Shown here piece after piece: positions 7,502 to 15,069 of a stretch of 20,484 bases of DNA. Positions within the stretch are counted from its first letter, which is position 1; each line of letters begins with the position of its first letter. This DNA comes from Oribacterium sp. UBA5894 (GTDB taxonomy: Bacteria; Bacillota; Clostridia; Lachnospirales; Lachnospiraceae), in assembly GCA_002431355.1 (NCBI GenBank), contig DJEQ01000085.1, forward strand, positions 1 to 20,484, in the 5' to 3' direction. A program made the position numbers and the translations under genes. The notes under the pieces were generated by a model. The model was not told where the DNA came from, ran no database searches, and saw nothing but the letters and a program-made list of their open reading frames with translations.

Positions 7502-7593
7502 GGAACGCACTTGCGTAGAAGGTATGAGCTGCCAGCCCTTTGCAAGAGGCTGCTTTCCTTTGGAAGGAACGCACCGCTGCAGAAGGGATGAGC
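7500..7593 (+). repeat. Imperfect direct repeat (about 30 bp, 64 bp apart) in the importer operon
   Basis: AAGGAACGCAC, then AGAAGG, then ATGAGC occurs at 7500-7529 and again at 7564-7593 with six variable bases between the first two blocks. It fills much of the 192-bp gap between the ATPase and the binding-protein gene. Neither copy starts a convincing reading frame. It resembles the 61-bp repeats seen at 1457 and 3568, and is best read as local duplication. Confidence 0.6.
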
Positions 7594-7693
7594 ACAACCG
7601 CCATGGAGCCCTTTGATAGGCCTCATTTGATGCTTGTGGTTTCGCGTTCCTCGTGGACGCTGAACATATTTTTTATTATGTGGAGGAGACATT

Positions 7694-8851
7694 ATGAAAA
7701 AAACCTTATCCCTTGTGCTGGCAGCAGCGCTGCTCGGCACGACCCTCGCAGCCTGTGGCTCATCATCGAGCACTACGACAACGACAGCAGCTGCTGAAAC
7801 CAGTGCTGCAGAAACCACGGTCGCAGCAGGCGAAAGCACTGCGGCTACGGAAGCTGCCGGTGAGGCTTCGGATGCCCAGGATTTCTCTGGTCAGAGCCTG
7901 ACCATCTCGACCTTTTCATTCAACGCGGACCTTCTTCAGAAGAACGTGTATGATCCGTTTATGGAGAAGACCGGTGCAAAGCTGGTCGTTGAGACTGGTA
8001 AGAATGCAGAGCGTGTAACGAAGATCGAGGAATCCCCGGAGAACTATGATGTTGTGATCATTGGCGATTCCTTCGTGGCACAGCTCATCAATGACGGCGT
8101 GCTTGGAAGCATTGACCGTGACAAGATCACAAATCTGGATTCTATTTACGATGTGGCCAAGGCACCGATGGGCGAGGAGTATGGCCCAGCCTATACCTTC
8201 AATCGTCTCGGAATTGTCTATGATCCGTCAATGGTGGATACGGAGATCACAAGCTTCGCAGACCTCTGGAAGCCAGAGTTTGAGAACAGCATCGCCGTTC
8301 CAGATATTACCACTTCCTCTGGTATGCTTTTCTACTATGCAACGGCCGCTGCCTTCAACCTGACCCCGGGCCAGGACGATGACGCGATCTTCGCAAAGCT
8401 TGAGGAGCTGAAGCCAAACGTTGTAAAGACCTGGACCTCAGCCAATGATACCATCACGATGCTGAATCAGGGCGAGGCTTCCATTGCTGTTCTTCTGGAC
8501 TACAGCTATACGACGGCGAAGCAGGCAAACCCGGATTATGTATGGGTCAACCCAAGTGAAGGAAACTTCGCCGGCTTCAACATGCTGAACATCACGAAGG
8601 ATTGTAAGAACAAGGAGCTTGCAGAGGCCTTCATCGACTACTACCTCTCGAAGGATGTTCAGGAGGCAGAGGCCCTCGATGGTGTGGATTCCCCTGTAAA
8701 TACGGCAGTTGAGCTGACCGAAGAGCAGTCTGCAAACTTCACCTATGGCGCAGATATGGTCGACAACCTGATTCTTCCGGACTGGTCCCTCATCATGGAT
8801 AAGAAGGCCGACTGGATCAATCGCTGGAACGAGCTGTTCTCTGTACAGTAA
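7694..8851 (+). CDS. potD: Extracellular substrate-binding lipoprotein, polyamine type (PotD-like)
   Basis: A 385-residue solute-binding protein. A signal peptide with a lysine-rich start (MKKTLSL) and hydrophobic core ends in a lipobox LAAC with C21, so it should be lipid-anchored on the outer face of the membrane. A Ser/Thr/Ala/Glu-rich tether (about 22-62) precedes the binding domain, which starts at LTISTFSFNADLL. GIVYDPSMV and ITSFADLWKPEF match the typical PotD/PotF hinge segments, and the C-terminal DWSLIMDKKADWINRWNELFS helix is characteristic. The start ATG at 7694 has GGAGGAG in front. It lies between the ATPase and the second permease. Ligand unknown; the fold suggests a polyamine or similar small cation. 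Confidence 0.88.
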   Translation: MKKTLSLVLAAALLGTTLAACGSSSSTTTTTAAAETSAAETTVAAGESTAATEAAGEASDAQDFSGQSLTISTFSFNADLLQKNVYDPFMEKTGAKLVVETGKNAERVTKIEESPENYDVVIIGDSFVAQLINDGVLGSIDRDKITNLDSIYDVAKAPMGEEYGPAYTFNRLGIVYDPSMVDTEITSFADLWKPEFENSIAVPDITTSSGMLFYYATAAAFNLTPGQDDDAIFAKLEELKPNVVKTWTSANDTITMLNQGEASIAVLLDYSYTTAKQANPDYVWVNPSEGNFAGFNMLNITKDCKNKELAEAFIDYYLSKDVQEAEALDGVDSPVNTAVELTEEQSANFTYGADMVDNLILPDWSLIMDKKADWINRWNELFSVQ

Positions 8852-8905
8852 GCACTCGAAATACAGGATATTGGAGCGGCGAAGCTGCTCTATGGAAAGG
8901 AAGCT

Positions 8906-9685
8906 ATGAAGAAAAATAAAGCCTTGCTGCTAATCACCATCCTGGTATACGTCTTTCTGATCGGACCGCTGCTCATTATCATGGCAGCCTCCTTCAGCGA
9001 TACCAATTATCTGACGTTCCCGGGCAAGGGCTTTACACTCAAGTGGTATGCACAGGTGCTGACAATGAAATCCTTCATCTCGGCTGCGGAGACCTCGGTC
9101 GTGGTCGCCGTACTGTCCACACTCCTTGCGTTGGTGCTGGGGCTTCCCGCTGCCTATGCCCTGAACCGCTATTCCTTCCGTGGCAAGGAAGCTATCAAAA
9201 CAGCCTTTCTGTCCCCGGTACTGGTGCCGGTCGTGGTACTTGGCTTTGTCATGCTTCGTTATGTTGTCAATGTGCTGAAGCTTCCAGTGATGCCGAGCCT
9301 TCTGATCGGTCATACGCTTCTCGGCATTCCATACGTCATGCGTGTGGTGACCGCGAGTCTGGCGAATTTTGACTTCGCCATCGAGGAAGCGGCGGGCAGC
9401 TTAGGTGCGACGAAGGTGTATTCCTTCTTCCATATCATCCTGCCAAACATTAAATCGGCCATTGCATCGGCATCGATCATGGCAATGATCAATTCCTTTA
9501 ACAATGTATCACTGTCGGCCTTTCTGACCGGTCCGGGCGTCAACGTCCTGCCGATCGAGATGATGAGCTATGTCGAGTATCATTTCGACCCGACGATTGC
9601 AGCGCTTGCAACCCTCATGATGGTCATCACCCTTGGCGTGATGCTGATCATCGAAAAGACGCTGGGCCTGAAGTCGGTGGTCTAA
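8906..9685 (+). CDS. potC: ABC transporter permease, polyamine type (PotC-like)
   Basis: A 259-residue inner-membrane permease that pairs with the product of the gene at 5489. It has about six membrane segments, beginning with LLLITILVYVFLIGPLLIIM (7-26). The EAA loop is EEAAGSLGATKVYSFFHIILP (160-180). The family-typical SFSDTNYLTFPGKGFTLKWY follows the first segment. The start ATG at 8906 has GGAAAGGAAG in front, 54 bp after the lipoprotein. It is the last gene of the importer operon and is followed by a strong terminator at 9791. Confidence 0.88.
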   Translation: MKKNKALLLITILVYVFLIGPLLIIMAASFSDTNYLTFPGKGFTLKWYAQVLTMKSFISAAETSVVVAVLSTLLALVLGLPAAYALNRYSFRGKEAIKTAFLSPVLVPVVVLGFVMLRYVVNVLKLPVMPSLLIGHTLLGIPYVMRVVTASLANFDFAIEEAAGSLGATKVYSFFHIILPNIKSAIASASIMAMINSFNNVSLSAFLTGPGVNVLPIEMMSYVEYHFDPTIAALATLMMVITLGVMLIIEKTLGLKSVV

Positions 9686-9790
9686 AGGCTATCGAGCAGA
9701 TGCCGGTATAAAACCACTTGCAAAAGCAGACGGACAGATGCGTTGGCATCCGTTCAGCTAGAAAAGCAGGATACTCTTCGACAGAGACGG

Positions 9791-9816
9791 GCGGTCGCGG
9801 AAGCGGCCGCTTTTTT
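9791..9816 (+). terminator. Rho-independent terminator of the importer operon
   Basis: An 8-bp stem (GCGGTCGC at 9791-9798 with GCGGCCGC at 9803-9810, one G-T pair), GGAA loop, then six T at 9811-9816. It lies 105 bp after the last permease and just before the convergent small gene, so it probably separates the two transcription units. Confidence 0.9.
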
Positions 9817-9823
9817 CGTGGCA

Positions 9824-10147
9824 TCATTCCTTATCCAGCATCATCACCCAGCGGCAGTCGTTTGGATAATATACCAGGCGAAATTCCTTTTCGAGTCCCC
9901 CGAGGATGGCCACACAGCTGAAATCCCGACTGGGAATGCCTGCATAGTGTTTCTCTTCGGAGGACTTTACGCGAAGATTCTGCACGTAGTAGAGCTCTCC
10001 ATCGTCTCCCTCAAACTTGAAGGAGAGTGGAATCACGCTGCCCGAGCTGGTAAACCAGCTCTTCACGGCGATGGGGTAGGCGTGGCCCTTCCGGGTGCCG
10101 CTGTCGAGCCTGGGGAGTACATCACTGATTGCACTGAAACCGGTCAT
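9824..10147 (-). CDS. Conserved-looking small protein downstream of a Y-family polymerase, function unknown
   Basis: A 107-residue soluble protein with no signal peptide or membrane segment. It starts at ATG 10147 behind AAGGAAG. Visible segments are MTGFSAISDVLPRLDSG, YPIAVKSWFTSSGSVIPLSFKF and KHYAGIPSRDFSCVAILGG, ending FRLVYYPNDCRWVMMLDKE. The mixed strand-rich pattern looks like a small beta fold. It is the second gene after the polymerase on the same strand (109-bp gap), and no terminator was found between them, so it is probably in the same damage-inducible unit. I do not recognise a named family; its position suggests an accessory role in translesion synthesis, which is inference. Confidence 0.65.
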   Translation of the reverse strand: MTGFSAISDVLPRLDSGTRKGHAYPIAVKSWFTSSGSVIPLSFKFEGDDGELYYVQNLRVKSSEEKHYAGIPSRDFSCVAILGGLEKEFRLVYYPNDCRWVMMLDKE

Positions 10148-10256
10148 AGCATCACTTCCTTATATGTCCATACAAATTCAGGCTTACAAGCCGTAGTGTC
10201 ATTTCCTTCTGCATCGTAATATAAGCTTACGAGCTGCAGCGCCACTCTCTACAGTG

Positions 10257-11735
10257 TCATAGAATCTTCTCTTTACTGTAATCTACCGTCCTTCGTTCGC
10301 GTGAAATTCCGCCACTCATATGATCCGGAATATCGGGATCCTCATGCCCAGGCGAAGAAACGAAACGGGCGCGCTTCACGGCGTCATTTCCATAGCGGGT
10401 ACGAATTTCGTCGATGGCATGCTCGACGAGGGAGAGCTTTCCATAGTCATAGCGCTCGAAAAGATCTGCCTGACGGCCGAAGCTGTGGCTGACCCGACTG
10501 GTGTGAATCCCGAGATGGCGAATCGGGTAGCCAGTCCAGAGCTCATCGAAGCACTGACAGGCGGCATCATAGATTTCCAGCGTGAGATCCGTCGGCGTGC
10601 GCAGCTGCTTCTGGTGGTCATAGAAGCGAAGCTCGCTGTCCCGAAGACTGAGATCAACACAGCTGATCTTCACACCGTCTGCACGTATCCGCTGAGAAAC
10701 GGTTTCCGCGAGGGAGAGAAGATGCCAGCAGGCCTCTGTACGGTCGGTCACATCGTGTATGGTCGTACAGGAATTTCCGTAGCCCTTGGGCGGAGCCTCC
10801 ATCGCCTGTGAAATCACCGGACTGTCATCCACGCCACAGGCAAACTGATGAACGAGAAGACCGTGTGATTTCATACGATGGTAGAGGATGTCAGCATCAA
10901 ACTGTGCCAGAGCCCCGATGGTATGGATACCCAGCCGATGCAGCTTCGGAGCGGTCGCATGGCCGACATAAAAGAGATCCTCGACAGGCAGTGGCCACAT
11001 CTTACGCTGTATCTCCCGGGGCCAGAGCGTATGCACCTGATCGGGCTTCTGAAAATCCGAAGCCATCTTTGCGAGCAGCTTATTACTGGAAATTCCGATG
11101 TTTACGGTGAAGCCAAGCTCGCTTCGAATCCGCTCCTTCAGTGTGAAGGCGAGACATACGGCACGATACTCGGTTTCAGTTTTCCACGTGGCATCGATCT
11201 CCTCGGGCAGTGGTCCGGGATCCTCAATCCTGTGAGAACCGGCATGCGCACACACCACGGGATCCATCTGCGGCGTGCACTGATCCGACATGGGCACGGC
11301 GGATGGTGTAGAAGATGCAGATGAGTGCGCGGAAGACGGAGATGACGTGCACCATGTGGAGAGACCTGCGGTCCCCGTCATGTCGAGGAAGGCTTCGTCG
11401 ATGCTGTATTTCTCGATGGTGTCTGTGTATTCCTTTAAAATCTCCATCATTGCGCGGCTCGCCCGACTGTAGAGCGTATAATTCGGTGGTACAATGACAA
11501 GATCAGGGCACTTTTTCCGAGCCTCCACCAGGGACTCGCCGGTCTTAATATGATATTTTTTCGCTGGAATCGATTTTGTGAGGATGATGCCATGACGCCT
11601 GCTCTGATCCCCACCGACTGCGCTCGGAATCGTCCGAAGATCGAGCGTCGCTCCGAGGTGATGCAGCCGATAGCATGCTTCCCAGCTCAAAAAGGCAGAA
11701 TTGACATCTATATGAAAGATGATGCGGTCTGGCAT
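10257..11735 (-). CDS. dinB: Y-family DNA polymerase (DinB/UmuC-like) with an internal insertion
   Basis: A 492-residue error-prone translesion polymerase of the clostridial Y-family branch. Catalytic acidic residues are present: D10 in FHIDVNSAFLSWEA and D113/E114 in YSIDEAFLDMT. Family blocks continue through VNIGISSNKLLAKMASDFQKP (211-231), helix-hairpin-helix-like segments, the little-finger domain and the C-terminal DHMSGGISRERRTVDYSKE motif. The start at 11735 is set by AAAGGAGG four bases upstream; an upstream in-frame ATG at 11846 would overlap the promoter. Residues about 126-190, right after the SIDE block, are a Ser/Pro/Thr-rich insertion absent from typical members, lying between palm strands. 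Expression is probably SOS-controlled (LexA box 11781-11793). It is transcribed away from the CapA-like gene and with the small gene at 9824. Confidence 0.92.
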   Translation of the reverse strand: MPDRIIFHIDVNSAFLSWEACYRLHHLGATLDLRTIPSAVGGDQSRRHGIILTKSIPAKKYHIKTGESLVEARKKCPDLVIVPPNYTLYSRASRAMMEILKEYTDTIEKYSIDEAFLDMTGTAGLSTWCTSSPSSAHSSASSTPSAVPMSDQCTPQMDPVVCAHAGSHRIEDPGPLPEEIDATWKTETEYRAVCLAFTLKERIRSELGFTVNIGISSNKLLAKMASDFQKPDQVHTLWPREIQRKMWPLPVEDLFYVGHATAPKLHRLGIHTIGALAQFDADILYHRMKSHGLLVHQFACGVDDSPVISQAMEAPPKGYGNSCTTIHDVTDRTEACWHLLSLAETVSQRIRADGVKISCVDLSLRDSELRFYDHQKQLRTPTDLTLEIYDAACQCFDELWTGYPIRHLGIHTSRVSHSFGRQADLFERYDYGKLSLVEHAIDEIRTRYGNDAVKRARFVSSPGHEDPDIPDHMSGGISRERRTVDYSKEKIL

Positions 11736-11776
11736 GCGTCCTCCTTTCGCTTGCCTCGATGAATGAAGCAAACAAC

Positions 11777-11806
11777 TTGACAAACATCTGTTCTTTTTAT
11801 TATGAT
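11777..11806 (+). promoter_or_regulatory. Rightward promoter toward the CapA-like gene
   Basis: TTGACA at 11777-11782, an 18-bp spacer and TATGAT at 11801-11806. The -10 overlaps the -10 of the leftward polymerase promoter (11802-11807), and the LexA box lies in the spacer. It would give a leader of about 225 nt before the start at 12040, so a second, closer promoter cannot be excluded. Confidence 0.5.
11781..11793 (-). promoter_or_regulatory. LexA (SOS) box
   Basis: On the minus strand this reads GAACAGATGTTTG, matching the core GAACRNRYGTTY of the Bacillus LexA consensus. It lies 9-21 bases past the -10 of the polymerase promoter, at the transcription start, where a bound repressor would block initiation. 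The presence of a Y-family polymerase supports the call. Confidence 0.75.
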
Positions 11807-11830
11807 AGCGATGAACAGAGAAATTGTCAA
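11802..11830 (-). promoter_or_regulatory. Leftward promoter of the Y-family polymerase
   Basis: On the minus strand: TTGACA (11825-11830), a 17-bp spacer and TATCAT (11802-11807). A perfect -35 and optimal spacing make this a strong promoter. Transcription would start near 11795, inside the LexA box, about 60 bp before the start codon. Confidence 0.8.
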
Positions 11831-12039
11831 TCATAAAAGAGATCAAATGTTTGCATTAATTTGGCGTAGAGAAGATCAAAACTGAAAAGTATACAGCAGC
11901 AGGTCATTCCAGTGCATTCGAATATGCGCCGATGTACGAAGATCGAGGCTCGCCTCCCCGCATCGCTCGCCAGCAGCTTTGAGCCTGGTGTAGATGGGGG
12001 CAAAGGTCGATGCGCAGGGAAGAAAAATGAGGAAGAAAG

Positions 12040-13530
12040 ATGGATCGAAAAAATCGAATGGAATCGAAACAGAGGAGGAAAACGCAGAAGACCGTGTCGA
12101 ATACCACGCGCGCGGAGCGAGATACGACAGGCCGAATCGCTTCTTATGGAAATTCTCATGGAAACAGACGCTCTTCTGAGACTATGCGCACAGGCCACGG
12201 AACCAGGTGCTGGGTGACAGTATGGAGCCTCCTGCTGGCTGGCATCGCGCTGTGTCTTTGCGGCGTGCTGCTGTATCAGAGAGGCGACGTGGCGTCTGCG
12301 CTGACTCCTTCCATGACGGATACATCCGCTTCCGATTCGGGAAACGACACGCTAACGGATCACTCGGACGCCGGATCGGAGAACGACACGGTGACGAATG
12401 CCGCTGCAGGAGGTTCGGGGAGCGGTACCGTAACGGATGCCTCGGCTGCCGATTCGGACAATGACGCTTCCGCCACGGTCATTACCATCCATAATCCGAC
12501 GGAGAACGCCTCGGATGAAGGCAACAGTGGAAAAGCAGGAGGCCTGTCGGACGTAGCGCAGGGGAGCACGGACACCGACGTCTCTGCACAGGACAGCGTG
12601 CAGCTGCTGTTTGCCGGGGATGTCTACCTGAGCGATCATGTGCTGGAGGCGTATGATGCCGCCGGTGGCATTGATGGCGTTGTTTCGAAGGGATATCAGC
12701 AGGACATCGCGGCCGCCGATTACTTTATGGTCAATGAAGAATTTCCCTTCAGTACGCGTGGAACCCCGGCAGAGGATAAGCAGTTCACCTTTCGAGTGCA
12801 GCCGAAAAGGGTGCAGCTTCTAAAGGAGATGGGCATTGACCTGGTGACACTTGCGAACAATCATGCCCTTGATTATGGACGCGATGCGCTTCTCGATACG
12901 ATTGACATCCTGAATCAGGCCGGCATCGCGCATGTGGGCGCAGGAGAGAACCTCGATCAGGCACGGAAGCCGATTTACGTAGAACTGAAAGGCCGGCGCT
13001 TTGCCTTTATCGGTGCGACCCGTGTCATTCCAGAGGCGGACTGGGCAGCGGGCACGGCGTGGCCGGGGATGTTTTCTGCCTATGATGGTGGAGCAGCGCT
13101 TTCGAAGGAAATAAAGGAAGCAAAGCAGCAGGCTGACTACGTGATTGTCTATGTGCACTGGGGCATTGAACGGGAAGAAAGACCAAATGAGGTGCAGACG
13201 ACGCTTGCACATTGCCTCGTTGATGCCGGTGCGGATCTTGTGGTGGGCGCACACCCGCATGTTCTGCAGGGAATCGAATATTATAAGGGTGTGCCGATTG
13301 CCTATTCACTTGGAAACTTCGTGTTTGGAAGCTCGATTCCGAGCACGGCACTTCTCCAGGCAGAGGTAGATGACAGTGGAATCCAGCTTCACCTGATTCC
13401 GGGTACCTCTACGGCGGGCTATACACGAAAGCTCGATGACACGGAAAAAATTTCTGCCTTTTATGAAAAGATGCAGGGCCTGAGCACGGGCGTTCAGATC
13501 GATGCCACAGGGAGAATTCATGCAGAGTAG
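12040..13530 (+). CDS. CapA-family (poly-gamma-glutamate synthesis type) membrane-anchored protein
   Basis: A 496-residue protein with a basic, polar N-terminus (1-56), one hydrophobic segment (CWVTVWSLLLAGIALCLCGV, 57-76) acting as a signal anchor, a low-complexity linker, and an extracellular CapA/PGA-cap domain from about 187 to the end. Domain landmarks are LLFAGDVYLSDH (189-200), EEFPFSTRG, LANNHALDYGRDALLDT, VYVHWGIE and GAHPHVLQG, which fit the metallophosphatase-like fold and its metal ligands. The linker (95-148) contains about 13-residue repeats (SENDTVTN, GSGTVTD and DNDASATV variants). The start at 12040 is the first ATG after an in-frame stop and has GAGGAAG upstream. CapA proteins occur in capsule/poly-glutamate loci, but no capB or capC is present here, so a stand-alone cell-envelope role is more likely. 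Confidence 0.85.
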   Translation: MDRKNRMESKQRRKTQKTVSNTTRAERDTTGRIASYGNSHGNRRSSETMRTGHGTRCWVTVWSLLLAGIALCLCGVLLYQRGDVASALTPSMTDTSASDSGNDTLTDHSDAGSENDTVTNAAAGGSGSGTVTDASAADSDNDASATVITIHNPTENASDEGNSGKAGGLSDVAQGSTDTDVSAQDSVQLLFAGDVYLSDHVLEAYDAAGGIDGVVSKGYQQDIAAADYFMVNEEFPFSTRGTPAEDKQFTFRVQPKRVQLLKEMGIDLVTLANNHALDYGRDALLDTIDILNQAGIAHVGAGENLDQARKPIYVELKGRRFAFIGATRVIPEADWAAGTAWPGMFSAYDGGAALSKEIKEAKQQADYVIVYVHWGIEREERPNEVQTTLAHCLVDAGADLVVGAHPHVLQGIEYYKGVPIAYSLGNFVFGSSIPSTALLQAEVDDSGIQLHLIPGTSTAGYTRKLDDTEKISAFYEKMQGLSTGVQIDATGRIHAE

Positions 13531-13654
13531 GACTGCCATTTTAATGATTTTGCGACATTTCTGCATACATCTGTGATAAATATGTGCTATGTCAGGTATA
13601 TAAAATATGTTATGATAATTCCGATTTGACTTTAGAAATATTGGGGGACCTGAC

Positions 13655-14497
13655 ATGCTGATGAAACGAACACCATTAAGAGACTACCTGCTGATTGCGC
13701 TCGGTGCGCTGATCATGGCCATTGGCAGTAAAAATATCTACGATCCGAATCAGATGGTTGTCGGTGGCGTAACGGGCCTTGGCATCATCCTGCGAAGCTT
13801 GATGGGCATGCCGCTCTGGGTAAGTAATACCCTTCTTAATATTCCGCTCTTCCTTGCAGCCTGGAAGTTTCTCGGATGGCAATTCATCCGGCGCACCCTG
13901 TTTGGTGCCGCGATGCTGTCTCTTTTCCTCGGCATTCTACCAGACATCAGTCTGATTCCAGATGGCGATCTGCTGCTGGCGGCAGTTTTCGGCGGCATCC
14001 TGTCCGGTCTTGGCTTCGGACTGATTCTCGTGGGACAGGCCACAACGGGCGGCACCGATATCCTGGCGGCGCTGCTTCATCTGGTTTTCCCACAGTACAG
14101 CATCCCGCAGATCCTGCAGGTGGTGGACTGGCTCATCGTCATCCTCGGCATCGGTGCCTTCGGCGGCATTCATGCACTGTATGCCATTATTTCTGTCTAT
14201 GTCGTTACGAAGGTATCGAACGGCATCATGGAAGGCATGCATTATGCGAAGGCCGTCTGGATCATTACCTCGGAGCCGGGGCAGATTTCGGATGCCATAC
14301 TTCAGAAGCTCGACCGTGGCGTGACGGGTGTGCACGCCATCGGCATGTATTCCGGGAAGGAAACGACGATGCTGTACAGCATTATGTCGAACCGTGAAAT
14401 TACGTATCTTAAGGATCTCGTTCATGAAATCGATCCGAAGGCGTTTGTTATTCTGTCCGATGTACGGGAGGTCATGGGAGAGGGCTTCTCCAGATAA
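13655..14497 (+). CDS. YitT family membrane protein
   Basis: A 280-residue integral membrane protein with about five or six hydrophobic segments in the first 200 residues (from DYLLIALGALIMAIGSKNIY near 9-28 to ALYAIISVYVVTKV), followed by a soluble C-terminal domain (about 208-280; AVWIITSEPGQISDAI, ihvGMYSGKETTMLYSIMSNRE-like region, DPKAFVILSDVREVMGEGF). This membrane plus C-terminal regulatory arrangement is typical of YitT/YvjA/YpjC proteins. Members are of unknown or only partly known function; some affect amino-acid transport or export. Start at 13655 (GGGGGA about 8 nt upstream), or two codons later at 13661. No promoter was chosen with confidence in the AT-rich 125-bp gap before it. 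It is probably the last gene before the hairpin at 14546. Confidence 0.9.
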   Translation: MLMKRTPLRDYLLIALGALIMAIGSKNIYDPNQMVVGGVTGLGIILRSLMGMPLWVSNTLLNIPLFLAAWKFLGWQFIRRTLFGAAMLSLFLGILPDISLIPDGDLLLAAVFGGILSGLGFGLILVGQATTGGTDILAALLHLVFPQYSIPQILQVVDWLIVILGIGAFGGIHALYAIISVYVVTKVSNGIMEGMHYAKAVWIITSEPGQISDAILQKLDRGVTGVHAIGMYSGKETTMLYSIMSNREITYLKDLVHEIDPKAFVILSDVREVMGEGFSR

Positions 14498-14545
14498 AGC
14501 CGACGAGGCCCGTGGCGTCCAGATTGGGTCAGATTGTGGTCAGTT

Positions 14546-14579
14546 GTAAAGGGCAAAATAAAAATTGCCCCTTTACAAT
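14546..14579 (+). terminator. Stem-loop after the YitT gene
   Basis: TTGTAAAGGGCAA pairs with TTGCCCCTTTACAA (one bulged C) around an A-rich loop. A second, overlapping pairing exists between GCGTCCAGATTG (14516-14527) and CAATCTGGACGC (14576-14587), so the outer and inner helices compete for the shared CAA. There is no long T-tract on the plus strand, so termination may be weak. The 3' arm carries the -35 of the tRNA promoter. Confidence 0.45.
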
Positions 14580-14600
14580 CTGGACGCAGCATGCTATATT
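14572..14600 (+). promoter_or_regulatory. Promoter of tRNA-Thr
   Basis: TTTACA (14572-14577), a 17-bp spacer and TATATT (14595-14600), with the tRNA starting 22 bases later. The -35 lies in the right arm of the preceding stem-loop. Confidence 0.65.
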
Positions 14601-14622
14601 GTAATGGCGTTTTGAGGCGCAT

Positions 14623-14695
14623 GCTACTGTAGCACAGCCGGTAGTGCATCTGATTCGTAATCAGAAGGTCACCAGTTCGAATCTGGTCAGTAGCT
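14623..14695 (+). tRNA. tRNA-Thr, anticodon CGT
   Basis: A full 73-nt cloverleaf can be drawn. The acceptor stem GCTACTG pairs perfectly with CAGTAGC. The D stem is GCAC/GTGC with loop AGCCGGTA. The anticodon stem is TCTGA/TCAGA with loop TTCGTAA (anticodon CGT, reading ACG). A 5-nt variable loop AGGTC follows, and the T arm is ACCAG/CTGGT with TTCGAAT. The discriminator base is T, and the next bases are CGA, so the 3' CCA is not encoded and must be added by the cell. It stands alone between the YitT gene and the palindromic repeats. Confidence 0.93.
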
Positions 14696-14777
14696 CGATA
14701 TTCTCTTGTGACAGCAGTGTCAATCTGAAGAAGAAAGACTACCGTTTAAACGTAAAGCGAATATTACCGAAGACAGA

Positions 14778-14813
14778 GTCCTGGTTTCAGATGCGAGAAA
14801 CCAGGACTTTTTT
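14778..14813 (+). terminator. Terminator of the tRNA transcript
   Basis: A perfect 11-bp stem (GTCCTGGTTTC at 14778-14788 with GAAACCAGGAC at 14797-14807), 8-nt loop, then six T. It lies 83 bp after the tRNA and ends just before the first palindromic repeat. Confidence 0.92.
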
Positions 14814-14818
14814 GTATA

Positions 14819-14943
14819 GATCCACGATTGTTTACAATCGTGGATGCCCCCGGCTGGCGAGGCCGTTTGGTCACGAAGGTGACCAAATCAAACGACGATG
14901 CCTGCGCCGTAGGCGCATTCCCATGGCATCGTCTCGTTGTATT
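14819..14943 (+). repeat. Multi-hairpin palindromic element, copy 1
   Basis: A 125-bp unit. Stem A (14820-14830 with 14835-14845) has arms ATCCACGATTG and CAATCGTGGAT. A connector GCCCCCGGCTGGCGAGGCCG follows. Stem B (14866-14874 with 14879-14887) has arms TTTGGTCAC and GTGACCAAA with loop GAAG. A TCAAAC spacer precedes stem C (14894-14902 with 14925-14933, GACGATGCC and GGCATCGTC), which encloses a TGCGCC/GGCGCA hairpin. Copy 2 follows directly, so the two full units are in tandem. No open frame with a ribosome site and no transposase was found. Confidence 0.92.
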
Positions 14944-15069
14944 GATCCATGATTGCTTGCAATCATGGATGCCCCCCCGGCTGGCGAGGCCGTTTGGTCA
15001 CGAAGTGACCAAATCAAACGACGATGCCTGCGCTGCAGGCGCATTCCCATGGCATCGTCTCGTTGTATT
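14944..15069 (+). repeat. Multi-hairpin palindromic element, copy 2
   Basis: A 126-bp unit in direct tandem with copy 1. Stem A (14945-14955 with 14960-14970) reads ATCCATGATTG/CAATCATGGAT, differing from copy 1 at the sixth pair (T-A for C-G) with pairing kept. Stem B (14993-15001 with 15005-15013) is identical to copy 1 but with loop GAA instead of GAAG. Stem C spans 15020-15059 and its inner hairpin has changed to TGCGC/GCGCA with a five-base loop. The connector has two extra C residues. Confidence 0.92.

Noticed and set aside
14819..15069. Ordinary rho-independent terminators
   Set aside because: The stems are strong but none is followed by a T-tract, and a proper terminator already stands at 14778-14813.
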